Shown piece after piece: positions 24,912 to 33,712 of a stretch of DNA of 64,000 nucleotides (position 1 is its first letter; each line of letters starts with the position of its first letter). The notes under the pieces were generated by a model. It saw only the letters and a program-made list of their open reading frames with translations. It made no database searches and had not been told where the DNA came from. Origin of the DNA: Propionibacteriales bacterium (GTDB lineage Bacteria; Actinomycetota; Actinomycetes; Propionibacteriales; Nocardioidaceae); the NCBI GenBank assembly GCA_026392455.1, contig JAPLCB010000007.1, positions 52,194-116,193 of the forward strand, given 5' to 3'. The translations under genes were made by a program, and so were the position numbers.

Positions 24912-25301
24912 CTAGCCGAAGAGCTGCTTGCCCATCGCGGCAATGACGGTTTCGAGGGCCTTGAAGGGGCGGATCATCACGGTGAAGGCGGTGATGACGC
25001 CGTCGTCGTCCCAGGTGATCATGTCGATGCCCTCGACCTGGAGACCGTCGATGACGGTGTGGAAGTGCAGCACGGCGTCGTTCTCGCGCTGCCAGGTGTC
25101 GGTGTAGGTCAGTTCGGGCCCGAGGACGACCAGTGCGGCCGAGAGGTAGGCGCAGACGACCTCGCGACCCTCCTGCGGCGTGTGCACCGCGGGGGAGCGG
25201 AAGACGGCGTCGGCCGCGATCATTCCGGGCAGCTGGGCCGGGTCACGGGACTCGACGATGGCGTGCCAACGCTGCAGGCCGATCTCGGCAGGAGTACTCA
25301 T
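24912..25301 (-). CDS. NTF2-like (SnoaL-type) protein
   Basis: 129-aa cone-shaped alpha+beta barrel protein: EIGLQRWHAIVESRDPAQLPGMIAADAVFRSP, then TYTDTWQRENDAVLHFHTVIDGLQVEGIDMITWDDDGVITAFTVMIRPFKAL. The family covers small isomerases, cyclases and ligand binders; the substrate is unknown. The ATG at 25301 is preceded by TAGGCT (25309-25314, minus strand) with seven bases between, indicating a leaderless transcript and ruling out the longer overlapping frame. Confidence 0.85.
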   Translation of the reverse strand: MSTPAEIGLQRWHAIVESRDPAQLPGMIAADAVFRSPAVHTPQEGREVVCAYLSAALVVLGPELTYTDTWQRENDAVLHFHTVIDGLQVEGIDMITWDDDGVITAFTVMIRPFKALETVIAAMGKQLFG

Positions 25302-25327
25302 GGCGGTGAGCCTAGGGCCAGTCCGGG

Positions 25328-26875
25328 TCAGTAGAGCGCCCGCGAGCGGACGTTGAAGGCCTGGGAGTTGAAGCCGGCGCTGCCGTTGCTGAGGGTGACG
25401 ATCGCGGAGCTGACGTAGGTCCGGTTGAAGCCGACGACCTTGGAGCCGTTGCCGAGGCTGTTCAGCGGGATCACGTACGTCGTGACCCGGCCGCTCTTGA
25501 ACCGGATCTGGACCCGGGCCTGGGTGCCGCGCGAGGTGTCCGGGCCGTTGACGCTGATCCGGAGCTTCGACCGGGTCGGCAGGGTGGAACCGGTGCGCAG
25601 GATCAGCGGGGCCGTCGACAGGTGGTTGAGCTTGACGCTCAGGGTGCCGGTGTCGCGCGAGGACCGCGTCAGCGTGCCGCCGGCCCACGCGCACCAGCGG
25701 ACGTTGTTGCAGCCGCTCGCCTGGAAGATCGGGAACTTGGAGCGGTCGGCGTAGGTGCCGGCGCCCAGGGTGTTCCAGACGCCGTACCGGGCGAACTCGA
25801 CCGGCAGCGAGCTGCCCTTGGCCTTGAGGACCGCCGCGACCGCGGCGACCGAGCGACGAGAACCGGCCGAGACCCGGGCGGAGTTCCACACCTGGCGGAT
25901 GATGTTGACGTCCTTGTACCGCTCGGAGAGGAACTTCCAGAAGATCACCGTGCCGTAGCGGTGCAGCGACCCGGCGAAGTCGGCCGACTGCTTCCAGTTC
26001 CGCAACTGGCTGAAGTTCAGGTACTGCAGGTAGTCGTTGATCGCCGGGTAGACCTGGTCCTCCATCCAGACCGCGGTGCCCTCCATGAACCAGTCGTCCT
26101 CGCCGGCGTCGTAGGCGAACTGGATCGCGTGGAAGAACTCGTGGGCAGCAGTGACCCGCAACGAGTTGAGCGGCGGGGCGCCGAACTCGTTGACGGAGAA
26201 GTCGTTGTCCAGGCCGCACCACGCGGTGGACAGGGTGGTGCCGGTCTCGGTGGTGCAGAAGCCGTAGTAGCCCTCGTCGCCGATCTGGTCCAGGAAGACG
26301 TCGTAGAGGTTGTCCGAGTCGCGCAGCGGGGGGTTGAAGGCCAGTCCGGCGACCTCCTTGGCGAAGACGTACTCCATGGTGTTGGCGGTGGTCTGGGCCT
26401 GGGTCGGCGTGGCACCCCCGTTCGAGGCCGAGAGGCTGGTGGTGGGCGTGTAGTGGATGCAGAAGTGCGCGCTCTCGACGACGTCCCACGTACGAGCGCC
26501 AACTCCCAGGACTCCGCCGACCGTGTCCGACTGGCAGCCGACGCTGTCGTCGACCGGCCGGTTGTTGCTGTCGATGATCGAGGCTTGCCGGGCCGTCATC
26601 GAGCTCTTGGCCAGCTGGGCGTCGCGCATCAGCAGGCTCAGGTCCCGGCGGGGCAGCGGGTTGCCGAGCTCGCGCGGTGCCAGCCGCTTCGGCGACCGGG
26701 CGGCCTGCAGACGTTCGAAGATCGCCGTTGCCTCGGCCGGGGAGTAGTGCCGGGCCGCCGGGACGGCCTTCTCCGGGGCTGCCACGGCAGGCGTGGCGAG
26801 CGAGGCAACAGGGACGCTGAGGACCACGACCGTGGTCAGGAGGGCTCCGAGGGCCGTCCGCAGGGAGGTACGCAC
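25328..26875 (-). CDS. Secreted metalloprotease, MXAN_6640-like
   Basis: 515 aa with a signal peptide (about residues 1-33, cleavage near AVAA). The zinc motif HEFFH at 245-249 is followed by E265 in FMEGTAVWMED, a gluzincin-like arrangement, and the surrounding TAAHEFFHAIQFAYD matches the secreted MXAN_6640-type proteases. Cys pairs occur at 114/139 and 207/220. The C-terminal 120 residues form a beta-rich domain. The GTG at 26875 follows TAGGCT by six bases (leaderless). It is divergent from the DUF445 gene. Confidence 0.82.
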   Translation of the reverse strand: MRTSLRTALGALLTTVVVLSVPVASLATPAVAAPEKAVPAARHYSPAEATAIFERLQAARSPKRLAPRELGNPLPRRDLSLLMRDAQLAKSSMTARQASIIDSNNRPVDDSVGCQSDTVGGVLGVGARTWDVVESAHFCIHYTPTTSLSASNGGATPTQAQTTANTMEYVFAKEVAGLAFNPPLRDSDNLYDVFLDQIGDEGYYGFCTTETGTTLSTAWCGLDNDFSVNEFGAPPLNSLRVTAAHEFFHAIQFAYDAGEDDWFMEGTAVWMEDQVYPAINDYLQYLNFSQLRNWKQSADFAGSLHRYGTVIFWKFLSERYKDVNIIRQVWNSARVSAGSRRSVAAVAAVLKAKGSSLPVEFARYGVWNTLGAGTYADRSKFPIFQASGCNNVRWCAWAGGTLTRSSRDTGTLSVKLNHLSTAPLILRTGSTLPTRSKLRISVNGPDTSRGTQARVQIRFKSGRVTTYVIPLNSLGNGSKVVGFNRTYVSSAIVTLSNGSAGFNSQAFNVRSRALY

Positions 26876-26962
26876 CCTGAAAGCCTAGGCCACATCAGGT
26901 CGCCGTACGGACGACTTGTCCGGGTACGGGTGTTTCGGGACTCCGGTAGCGTCCGCAGAGCG

Positions 26963-28234
26963 ATGACGACGCCTACGACGATCCCGATGGTCCTCCCTCC
27001 CGGTGCTGCTGATGCCGAGCGGCGACGGCGGTTGCGGGTGATGAAGTCGGTGGCCCTGGGCCTGCTGCTGTTCGCGGCCGCGGTCTACCTGCTCACCCGT
27101 GACAGCGACGGCTTCTGGGGCTACGTGAACGCCGGTGCCGAGGCGAGCATGGTCGGCGCGATCGCGGACTGGTTCGCCGTGACGGCGTTGTTCCGGCACC
27201 CGCTGGGACTGCCGGTCCCGCACACGGCGCTGATCCCGCGGAAGAAGGACGAGTTCGGGAAGAGCCTGGAGGACTTCGTCCAGGAGAACTTCCTGCAGGA
27301 GGAGATCATCCGCGAGCGCCTGGCCGCGGCGAGCATCGCCGAGCGGGCCGGGGAGTGGCTCAGCGAGCCGGCGCACGCGCATCGGGTCGTGGCCGAGGGG
27401 TCCTCGCTGCTCACGGTCGTGCTGAACCGGCTCCGGGACAGCGACGTCGAGACGGTGGTCGCCGAGGTCCTGATCCCGCGGCTGGTCAACGAGCCGATCT
27501 CGCCGATCGCCGGCAACCTGCTCAGCGAGATCCTCCGGGAGGACTCGCACCACGGCCTGGTGGACCTCGTCCTCGAGGAGGGGCACCACTGGCTGATCCA
27601 CAACCAGGAGACCTTTACCGCCGTCGTCGGGGAGCGGGCTCCGTGGTGGGCGCCCGACCGGTTGAACGAGGTCGTCACCGACCGGATCCACCTCGAGGCG
27701 GTCCGCTGGCTGGCCGACATCCGCAACGACCACCAGCACCGGGCGCGGCACGCCCTGGACAGCCTGCTCGAGCAGCTTGCCGACGACCTGCTCACCAACC
27801 CGGACACCCAGGCCCGGGCCGAGCGGCTCAAGAACCGCCTGCTCGAGCACCCCCAGCTGCTGGCCAGCGGGATGGCCGTGTTCGACGCACTCAAGCAGGC
27901 GCTGCTCGACGCTCTCGCGGACGACCAGGGCCCGCTGCGCGCCCGTGCTGCCGAGGCGCTGGTCGAGTTCGGCGCCCGGCTGCAGGTCGACACCGTGCTG
28001 CAGCAGAAGGTGGACCTCTGGGCCAGCGACGCGGCTGCGTTCGGCGTCCGCCGTTACGGCGGTGAGCTGACGGCGGTGATCACCGTGACCGTGGCCCGTT
28101 GGGACGGCCGCGAGGCGGCGGACCGGATCGAGCTCCAGGTCGGTCGTGACCTGCAGTTCATCCGGATCAACGGCACCATCGTCGGTGGACTGGTCGGGGT
28201 GACGATCCACGCGATCAGTAGCCTGCTCTCATGA
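26963..28234 (+). CDS. DUF445 membrane-associated protein
   Basis: 423 aa. One N-terminal helix (VALGLLLFAAAVYLLT), then the family hallmark GYVNAGAEASMVGAIADWFAVTALFRHPLGLPVPHTALIPRKKDEFG in consecutive segments, a long helical body and a C-terminal membrane segment (NGTIVGGLVGVTIHAISSLL). DUF445 proteins are of unknown function. ATG 26963 follows TAGCGT (26947-26952) by ten bases; the much longer open frame upstream is antisense to the protease gene and was discarded. Confidence 0.87.
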   Translation: MTTPTTIPMVLPPGAADAERRRRLRVMKSVALGLLLFAAAVYLLTRDSDGFWGYVNAGAEASMVGAIADWFAVTALFRHPLGLPVPHTALIPRKKDEFGKSLEDFVQENFLQEEIIRERLAAASIAERAGEWLSEPAHAHRVVAEGSSLLTVVLNRLRDSDVETVVAEVLIPRLVNEPISPIAGNLLSEILREDSHHGLVDLVLEEGHHWLIHNQETFTAVVGERAPWWAPDRLNEVVTDRIHLEAVRWLADIRNDHQHRARHALDSLLEQLADDLLTNPDTQARAERLKNRLLEHPQLLASGMAVFDALKQALLDALADDQGPLRARAAEALVEFGARLQVDTVLQQKVDLWASDAAAFGVRRYGGELTAVITVTVARWDGREAADRIELQVGRDLQFIRINGTIVGGLVGVTIHAISSLLS

Positions 28235-28491
28235 TCTTCGGACGCCGCAAGAAGCCCCAGGGCGAGCCCGAGGTGCGGCTCGTCGAGATCCGTGACGACA
28301 TGATCCGGCTCGGTCAGCTGCTCAAGCTCGCCGACCTCGTCGACGACGGGACCGAGGCGAAGGAACGCATCGCCGCCGGTGAGGTCCTGGTCAACGGTGA
28401 GGTCGAGACCCGGCGCGGTCGCCAGCTGGTCGTCGGAGAAACTGTGACTGTGCACGGCCAGACCGTTGGCATTGCCGCCCGCGAACACTAG
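28231..28491 (+). CDS. S4-domain RNA-binding protein
   Basis: 86 aa. The S4 fold is plain: IRDDMIRLGQLLKLADLVDDGTEAKERIAAGEVLVNGEVETRRGRQLVVGETVTV. Small standalone S4 proteins bind structured RNA, often ribosomal or stalled peptidyl-tRNA. The ATG overlaps the DUF445 stop (ATGA), and TAGCCT at 28219-28224 six bases before it could drive separate leaderless expression. Confidence 0.87.
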   Translation: MIFGRRKKPQGEPEVRLVEIRDDMIRLGQLLKLADLVDDGTEAKERIAAGEVLVNGEVETRRGRQLVVGETVTVHGQTVGIAAREH

Positions 28492-28501
28492 ATTCGCCTG
28501 C

Positions 28502-28933
28502 ATGAAGATCAGCGAAGTTGTTGCCGGCAAGGCCAGCCAGGACATCGTCACGATCAGCCCGGACGCAAACGTCCGGGAGCTGGTAGGCCTTCTGGCTACC
28601 CGCAACATCGGCGCCGCCATCGTCAGCGCTGACGGCGCGAGCGTCGACGGCATCGTCAGCGAGCGCGACGTCGTCCGCCACCTGAACGGGGACGACGCCA
28701 TCCTGAGCGCCACGGTCGGGTCGATCATGACCAGCGTGGTGCACACCTGCGAGCCGTCCACGTCGCTCGACGACGCCCGGGTGCAGATGACCCAGGGCCG
28801 GATCCGGCACCTCCCGGTCGTCGAGGACGGACGCCTGGTCGGGGTGGTCAGCATCGGCGACATCGTCAAGAGCTACATCGACCAGGTCGAGTTCGAGCGC
28901 GACCAGCTCGATTCGTACGTGCACCAGACGTAA
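28502..28933 (+). CDS. Tandem CBS-domain protein
   Basis: 143 aa made of two CBS motifs: [28 protein letters not shown]...[12 protein letters not shown] and [28 protein letters not shown]...[13 protein letters not shown]. Such free-standing pairs bind adenine nucleotides and modulate partner enzymes. The ATG follows TAGATT (28489-28494) by seven bases, and the TAG of that hexamer is also the stop codon of the S4 gene. Confidence 0.9.
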   Translation: MKISEVVAGKASQDIVTISPDANVRELVGLLATRNIGAAIVSADGASVDGIVSERDVVRHLNGDDAILSATVGSIMTSVVHTCEPSTSLDDARVQMTQGRIRHLPVVEDGRLVGVVSIGDIVKSYIDQVEFERDQLDSYVHQT

Positions 28934-28976
28934 GACGGGTCGCTCGGCCCCCCGGGCCTCACGGCATACTGAGCCC

Positions 28977-30053
28977 ATGACTTCGATGTTCGACCAGCTT
29001 GCCAGCAGTGTTCTCGACGGAAAGCCGGCCAGTGCCGACGACGCTCTCGCAGTTCTCCGCGCCCACGACGACGAGCTGCTCGACCTGGTCGCAGCTGCGG
29101 GTCGTCTGCGCCGTGCGCACTTCGGGAACACCGTCAAGGTCAACTACCTGGTGAACCTGAAGTCGGGGTTGTGCCCCGAGAACTGCAACTACTGCTCGCA
29201 GTCGCTCGGGTCGACCGCCGACATCCTCAAGTACAAGTGGCTGCAGACCGACGAGGCGCTGGAGCAGGCTGCTGCCGGCCTCAAGGGCGGGGCGACCCGG
29301 GTCTGCATGGTCTCGGCCGGACGCGGCCCGACGAACAAGGACATCGACCGGGTCGCCGACATGGTCGGGTCGATCAAGGCCGAGCACCCCGACGTCGAGA
29401 TCTGCGCCTGCCTCGGCCTGCTCAAGGACGGTCAGGCCGAGCGGCTGAAGGAGGCCGGTGTCGACGCGTACAACCACAACATCAACACCGCCGAGTCGCA
29501 CCACGACAACATCGTCCAGACCCACACCTACGCCGACCGGGTCGACACCGTCGGCAAGGTGAAGTCGGCCGGGCTGTCGCCGTGCAGCGGGCTGATCGCC
29601 GGGCTGGGCGAGTCCGACGAGCAGCTCGTCGAGGCGCTCTTCGCCCTGCGCGACCTCGATTCCGACTCGATCCCGGTGAACTTCCTGATGCCGTTCGACG
29701 GGACGCCGTACGAGAACACCTGGGAGCTGGAGCCGACCCGGTGCGTGAAGATCCTGGCGATGGCCCGGTTCGTGGCGCCCGACAAGGAGATCCGGATCGC
29801 CGGCGGTCGGGAGATGCACCTGCGGTCGCTGCAGGGCCTGGCCCTGCACGTCGCGAACTCGATCTTCCTCGGCGACTACCTGACCTCCGAGGGCCAGGCG
29901 GCCGAGGACGACCTCGCGCTGATCAAGGACAACGGCTTCGTGGTCCTGGGCGCCCCGGACGCCGCCGCCGACCCCGCTGACGCCGCCCCGGTGTCCGTCG
30001 ACCCGGCCAAGCGCCGCCGTGGCGCCGGCACCGACCTGTTGCCCAACGCGTGA
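28977..30053 (+). CDS. bioB: Biotin synthase
   Basis: Radical-SAM enzyme that inserts sulfur into dethiobiotin (358 aa). The [4Fe-4S] motif C-x3-C-x2-C is in [11 protein letters not shown]. Further family segments: [71 protein letters not shown] and the R of [11 protein letters not shown] that ligates the second cluster. An extra Ala/Pro/Asp-rich tail of about 35 residues follows. No other biotin genes are nearby. Confidence 0.93.
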   Translation: MTSMFDQLASSVLDGKPASADDALAVLRAHDDELLDLVAAAGRLRRAHFGNTVKVNYLVNLKSGLCPENCNYCSQSLGSTADILKYKWLQTDEALEQAAAGLKGGATRVCMVSAGRGPTNKDIDRVADMVGSIKAEHPDVEICACLGLLKDGQAERLKEAGVDAYNHNINTAESHHDNIVQTHTYADRVDTVGKVKSAGLSPCSGLIAGLGESDEQLVEALFALRDLDSDSIPVNFLMPFDGTPYENTWELEPTRCVKILAMARFVAPDKEIRIAGGREMHLRSLQGLALHVANSIFLGDYLTSEGQAAEDDLALIKDNGFVVLGAPDAAADPADAAPVSVDPAKRRRGAGTDLLPNA

Positions 30054-30094
30054 TCCGTCGTCTGTTCCGCCCCAACTCATCGAAAAGAGCTGTT

Positions 30095-30466
30095 ATGAGC
30101 ACCAAGCCCGAGGTCGACTTCTACGAGGGCCCGGCGCCCACCGAGCTGGTCATCACCTACCTGGTCGTCGGTGACGGCGACGAGGCCGTTGCCGGTCAGA
30201 ACGTCGAGGTCCACTACGTCGGCGTCGCGCACTCGACCGGCGAGGAGTTCGACGCGTCGTACAACCGCGGTTCGGCGTTCGTCTTCCCGCTCGGTGGTGG
30301 CCGCGTCATCGCCGGCTGGGACCAGGGCGTGCAGGGCATGAAGGTCGGCGGCCGTCGCCAGCTGGTCATCCCGCCGCACCTCGGGTACGGCGACCGTGGC
30401 GCCGGTGGTGCCATCAAGCCCGGCGAGACCCTGATCTTCGTGGTGGACCTGCTCGCCGTTCGTTGA
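30095..30466 (+). CDS. FKBP-type peptidyl-prolyl isomerase
   Basis: Cytoplasmic proline isomerase (123 aa): VEVHYVGVAHSTGEEFDASYNRG, VIAGWDQGVQGMKVGGRRQLVIPPHLGYGDRGAGG, IKPGETLIFVVDLLAV cover the whole FKBP fold including the usual active-site aromatics (Y, W, F). ATG 30095 was chosen as the residue before the fold begins, with AAAAGAG before it; a start at 30050 overlapping bioB would add 15 unrelated residues. Confidence 0.92.
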   Translation: MSTKPEVDFYEGPAPTELVITYLVVGDGDEAVAGQNVEVHYVGVAHSTGEEFDASYNRGSAFVFPLGGGRVIAGWDQGVQGMKVGGRRQLVIPPHLGYGDRGAGGAIKPGETLIFVVDLLAVR

Positions 30467-30482
30467 GCAAGGCCCGGCTCGC

Positions 30483-31349
30483 CTAGTCCTCGGCGGGCTT
30501 GCGGCGGTCGGCGAGGTCGTGGACCGTCCCGCCGCCGCGCTCGGCGTGCCGGGACTCCTCGTCGATCGAGCCGAGGAAGGCCAGCGCCTGGTCGTGCAGC
30601 TTGCCGTTGGTCGCCACCGCGTTGCCACCGGTCGGGCCGGGCTCACCTGCCAGTGAGGTGAAGATGCCGCCGGCCTCACGGACGATGATGTCCAGTGCTG
30701 CCATGTCGTAGAGCTCCAGCTCGGGCTCGGCGGCGATGTCGACGGCCCCCTCGGCGAGCAGCATGTACGACCAGAAGTCGCCGAAGGCCCGGGTGCGCCA
30801 GCACCGGCGCGCGAGCGACAGGAAGTCGTCGAGCTGACCGCGCTCCTCCCAGCCCTCGATCGACGAGTACGAGAACGAGGCATCCTCGATCCGGGAGACG
30901 TCGCTGACCTGGATCGCCGAGGCGCGCAGCAGCGACGTACCGGTCCAGGCCCCGCCGTCCTTGGCCGCCCACCAGCGCCGGTTCAGGGCCGGCGCGGACA
31001 CGACGCCGACGACGACCTCCTCGTCGACCATCAGGGCGATCAGGGTCGCCCACACCGGGACGCCGCGGACGAAGTTCTTGGTCCCGTCGATCGGGTCGAC
31101 GACCCAACGCCGCTGGCTGTGGCCCACCGAGCCCTGCTCCTCGCCCAGCACCGCGTCGCGTGAACGCGCCCGGGACAGCGTCCGGCGGAGCCCGTCCTCG
31201 ACCGCCTGGTCCGCGTCGGTGACCGGGGTCAGGTCCGGCTTGGTCATCACGTGCAGGTCCAGCGCCTTGAACCGCGCCATCGTCAGAGCGTCCGCATCGT
31301 CGGCAAGGACGTGGGCGAGCCGGAGGTCGTCGGTGTAGTCCAGGGCCAT
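30483..31349 (-). CDS. hisN: Histidinol-phosphatase, inositol monophosphatase family
   Basis: Mg-dependent phosphatase (288 aa). LGEEQG supplies the metal-binding Glu, WVVDPIDGTKNF is the family signature, and MAALDIIVREAGG the last Asp. Actinobacterial proteins of this length and neighbourhood act on histidinol phosphate in His synthesis; general inositol phosphatase activity is the alternative. It lies 37 bases after rsgA on the same strand, with its own TAGCCT six bases before the ATG (31356-31361), suggesting an additional leaderless promoter. Confidence 0.85.
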   Translation of the reverse strand: MALDYTDDLRLAHVLADDADALTMARFKALDLHVMTKPDLTPVTDADQAVEDGLRRTLSRARSRDAVLGEEQGSVGHSQRRWVVDPIDGTKNFVRGVPVWATLIALMVDEEVVVGVVSAPALNRRWWAAKDGGAWTGTSLLRASAIQVSDVSRIEDASFSYSSIEGWEERGQLDDFLSLARRCWRTRAFGDFWSYMLLAEGAVDIAAEPELELYDMAALDIIVREAGGIFTSLAGEPGPTGGNAVATNGKLHDQALAFLGSIDEESRHAERGGGTVHDLADRRKPAED

Positions 31350-31386
31350 GGGTCGAGGCTACCGAGTGTCCGAGCTTGCTCGTTAC

Positions 31387-32385
31387 TCAGTCGCCTTCTC
31401 GGACGTCGCGGGTGGCCAGCAGTCGGCGGAACGACTCCACCCGGTCCCGCTCGTCGCCGACGGCCTCGTCCAGGCCGCACTCGGGTTCGCCGAACCCGTG
31501 GGTGCAGCCGCGCGGGCACGACCGGCACAGCTCGTGCAGGTCGGGGAAGGCCTCGATCAGCTGGTCGGGCTGGACGTGCGCCAGCCCGAAGGAGCGGATG
31601 CCGGGGGTGTCGATGATCCAGCCGTCCGGTGGCCCCTGCTCGGACGGCAGCGGCAGCATCAGCGCGTTCGTCGAGGTGTGCCGGCCCCGGCCGGTGACCG
31701 CGTTGACGATCCCGACCGAGCGCATCGCCGTCGGCACCAGGGCGTTGACGAGGGTGGACTTGCCGACGCCGCTGTGGCCGACCAGGACGCTGGTCCGGCC
31801 GACCAGCCGCGCCCGGACGTCGCTCACGTCGGCGCCCCTCTCGGTGACGACGTACGGGACGCCCAGCGGTCGGTAGATCGACACCAGCTTCTCCGGGTCG
31901 GCCAGGTCGGCCTTGGTCAGGCAGAGCAACGGCTCCATCCCCGACGCGTACGCCGCGACCAGCGCCCGGTCGATCAGCCGGGGCCGTGGTTCGGGGTCGG
32001 CCAGCGCCGCGACGATCACGAGCTGGTCGGCGTTCGACACCAGCACCCGCTCGACCGGGTCGGTGTCGTCGGCCGTACGCCGCAGCGTGGTCGTCCGCTC
32101 GTCGACCAGGACGATCCGGGCCAGGCTCCCGTCGTCGCCGGTGGTGTCGCCGACCAGGCGGACGTGGTCGCCGACCACGACGCCCTTGCGCCCCAGCGGT
32201 CGGGCCTTGATCGCCATCACGGTGCTGCCGTCCGGCATCAGGCAGGTCAACCGGCCGCGGTCGACGGTGATCACCCGGGCCGGGACGGCGTCGTCGTAGG
32301 TCGGTCGGTCCTTGGTGCGCGGACGGGTCCGTCGGCGGGGCCGGTCGAACGACTCCGGGTCGAACTCGTCGTAGCGCGGGCTCAC
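31387..32385 (-). CDS. rsgA: Ribosome small-subunit-dependent GTPase A
   Basis: Circularly permuted GTPase for late 30S assembly (332 aa). An OB domain (VITVDRGRLTCLMPDG...GVVVGDHVRLVG) is followed by the GTPase motifs in permuted order: LTKADL (G4), GHSGVGKSTLVNAL (G1) and IDTPGIRSFGL (G3). The C-terminal zinc site is CRSCPRGCTHGFGEPECG. A basic stretch near the N-terminus (PRRRTRPRTK) may contact rRNA. It follows aroA after three bases, as in many actinobacteria. Confidence 0.93.
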   Translation of the reverse strand: MSPRYDEFDPESFDRPRRRTRPRTKDRPTYDDAVPARVITVDRGRLTCLMPDGSTVMAIKARPLGRKGVVVGDHVRLVGDTTGDDGSLARIVLVDERTTTLRRTADDTDPVERVLVSNADQLVIVAALADPEPRPRLIDRALVAAYASGMEPLLCLTKADLADPEKLVSIYRPLGVPYVVTERGADVSDVRARLVGRTSVLVGHSGVGKSTLVNALVPTAMRSVGIVNAVTGRGRHTSTNALMLPLPSEQGPPDGWIIDTPGIRSFGLAHVQPDQLIEAFPDLHELCRSCPRGCTHGFGEPECGLDEAVGDERDRVESFRRLLATRDVREGD

Positions 32386-32388
32386 GGG

Positions 32389-33678
32389 TCAGGACCCGCT
32401 CAGCAGGTCGGCCCACAGGTGCTCGAACCCCGGGAAGGTCTTCGAGGTCGTAGTGATGTTCTCGACCAGGACGCCGTCGACCGCGGACCCGATCACCACT
32501 GCGGCGTGGGCCATCCGGTGGTCTGCGTAGGTGCGGAAGGCGCCGCCGTGCAGGGTCGCCGGACGGATCGAGAGCCCGTCCGGGTGCTCGGTGACGTCCG
32601 AGCCCAGCCGGGTCAGCTCGGTCGCCAGGGCAGCGAGCCGGTCGGTCTCGTGGCCACGGATGTGCGCGATCCCGCGCAGGTGCGACGGCGAGTCGGCCAG
32701 GGCAGCGAGGGCGGCGATCGCCGGGGCGAGCTCACCGACGTCGTGCAGGTCGAGGTCCACGCCGTGGATCGCACCGCTGCCCGTGATCGTCAGGCCGGTG
32801 TCGTCGAGGGTGACCTCGCCGCCCATGGCGACCAGGATCTCGCGCAGCGCGTCCCCGGCCTGGGTGGTGGCCCGCGGCCAATCGGCAACGGTGACCGAAC
32901 CGCCGCTGGTCAGGGCCAGCATCAGGAACGGAGCAGCGTTGGAGAGGTCGGGCTCGATGGCCACGTCGCGCGCGGCGATCGGGCCGGGCTCGACCCGCCA
33001 CCGGTTCGGTTCGCTGTCGTCGACCACGACCCCGCGGGCGCGCAGGCAGGCCACGGTCATCTCGATGTGCGGGAGCGAGGGAACCGGTGGCCCTTCGTGC
33101 AGGACCTCGATCCCGGCCTGGTAGCGGGGAGCAGCCAGCAGGAGCGCGGAGACGAACTGGCTCGAGGCCGAGGCGTCGATCACCACGGTGCCGCCGGCGA
33201 TCGAGCCGGCGCCGGTGACCGTGAACGGCAACGCATCCGTCTTGCTGCGCACCTCGACGCCCAGGCCGCGCAGGGCGGTCAGGATCTGGGCCATCGGCCG
33301 GGTCCGGGCGTGCGGGTCGCCGTCGAACGCGGTCGGCCCGTTCCGGAGCGCAGCCAGCGGGGGGACGAACCGCATCACGGTGCCGGCCAGGCCGCAGTCC
33401 ACCTCCGCCGGGGCAGCCGCACGGTCGATCCCGGGGGAGACGTGCCAGTCGGGCCCGTGGACGTCCACCGGTGAACCCAGGGCGCTGAGAGCGGACGCCA
33501 TCAGCTCGGTGTCCCGCGACCGCAGCGCTCGTCGTACGTCGCCGGGACCCTGGGCCAGCGAGGCCAGGACCAGTTCACGGTTGGTCAGTGACTTCGAACC
33601 CGGCAGCTCGACCCGGAGGTCGACCGGTACCCGGGCGCGCGGAGCTGCCCAGAGGTCGTCCGTCGCTGCGTCGGTCAT
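32389..33678 (-). CDS. aroA: 3-phosphoshikimate 1-carboxyvinyltransferase (EPSP synthase)
   Basis: Sixth step of the shikimate pathway (429 aa). [15 protein letters not shown] binds phosphoshikimate; the PEP-binding segment reads [17 protein letters not shown], with [11 protein letters not shown] following and [11 protein letters not shown] near the C-terminus. Start and aroA-rsgA-hisN order agree with other actinobacteria. TAACCT at 33685-33690 (minus strand) six bases before the ATG gives a leaderless promoter in the 34-base gap after the upstream sigma-factor gene. Confidence 0.94.
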   Translation of the reverse strand: MTDAATDDLWAAPRARVPVDLRVELPGSKSLTNRELVLASLAQGPGDVRRALRSRDTELMASALSALGSPVDVHGPDWHVSPGIDRAAAPAEVDCGLAGTVMRFVPPLAALRNGPTAFDGDPHARTRPMAQILTALRGLGVEVRSKTDALPFTVTGAGSIAGGTVVIDASASSQFVSALLLAAPRYQAGIEVLHEGPPVPSLPHIEMTVACLRARGVVVDDSEPNRWRVEPGPIAARDVAIEPDLSNAAPFLMLALTSGGSVTVADWPRATTQAGDALREILVAMGGEVTLDDTGLTITGSGAIHGVDLDLHDVGELAPAIAALAALADSPSHLRGIAHIRGHETDRLAALATELTRLGSDVTEHPDGLSIRPATLHGGAFRTYADHRMAHAAVVIGSAVDGVLVENITTTSKTFPGFEHLWADLLSGS

Positions 33679-33712
33679 CCCCGAAGGTTACCGAGAGCGG
33701 ACCGGACGCTGC

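Noticed and set aside
25622..26962. Long 5' extension of the DUF445 frame
   Set aside because: It runs antisense through the secreted metalloprotease gene and has no family similarity. DUF445 homology begins after ATG 26963, which has a -10 hexamer upstream.
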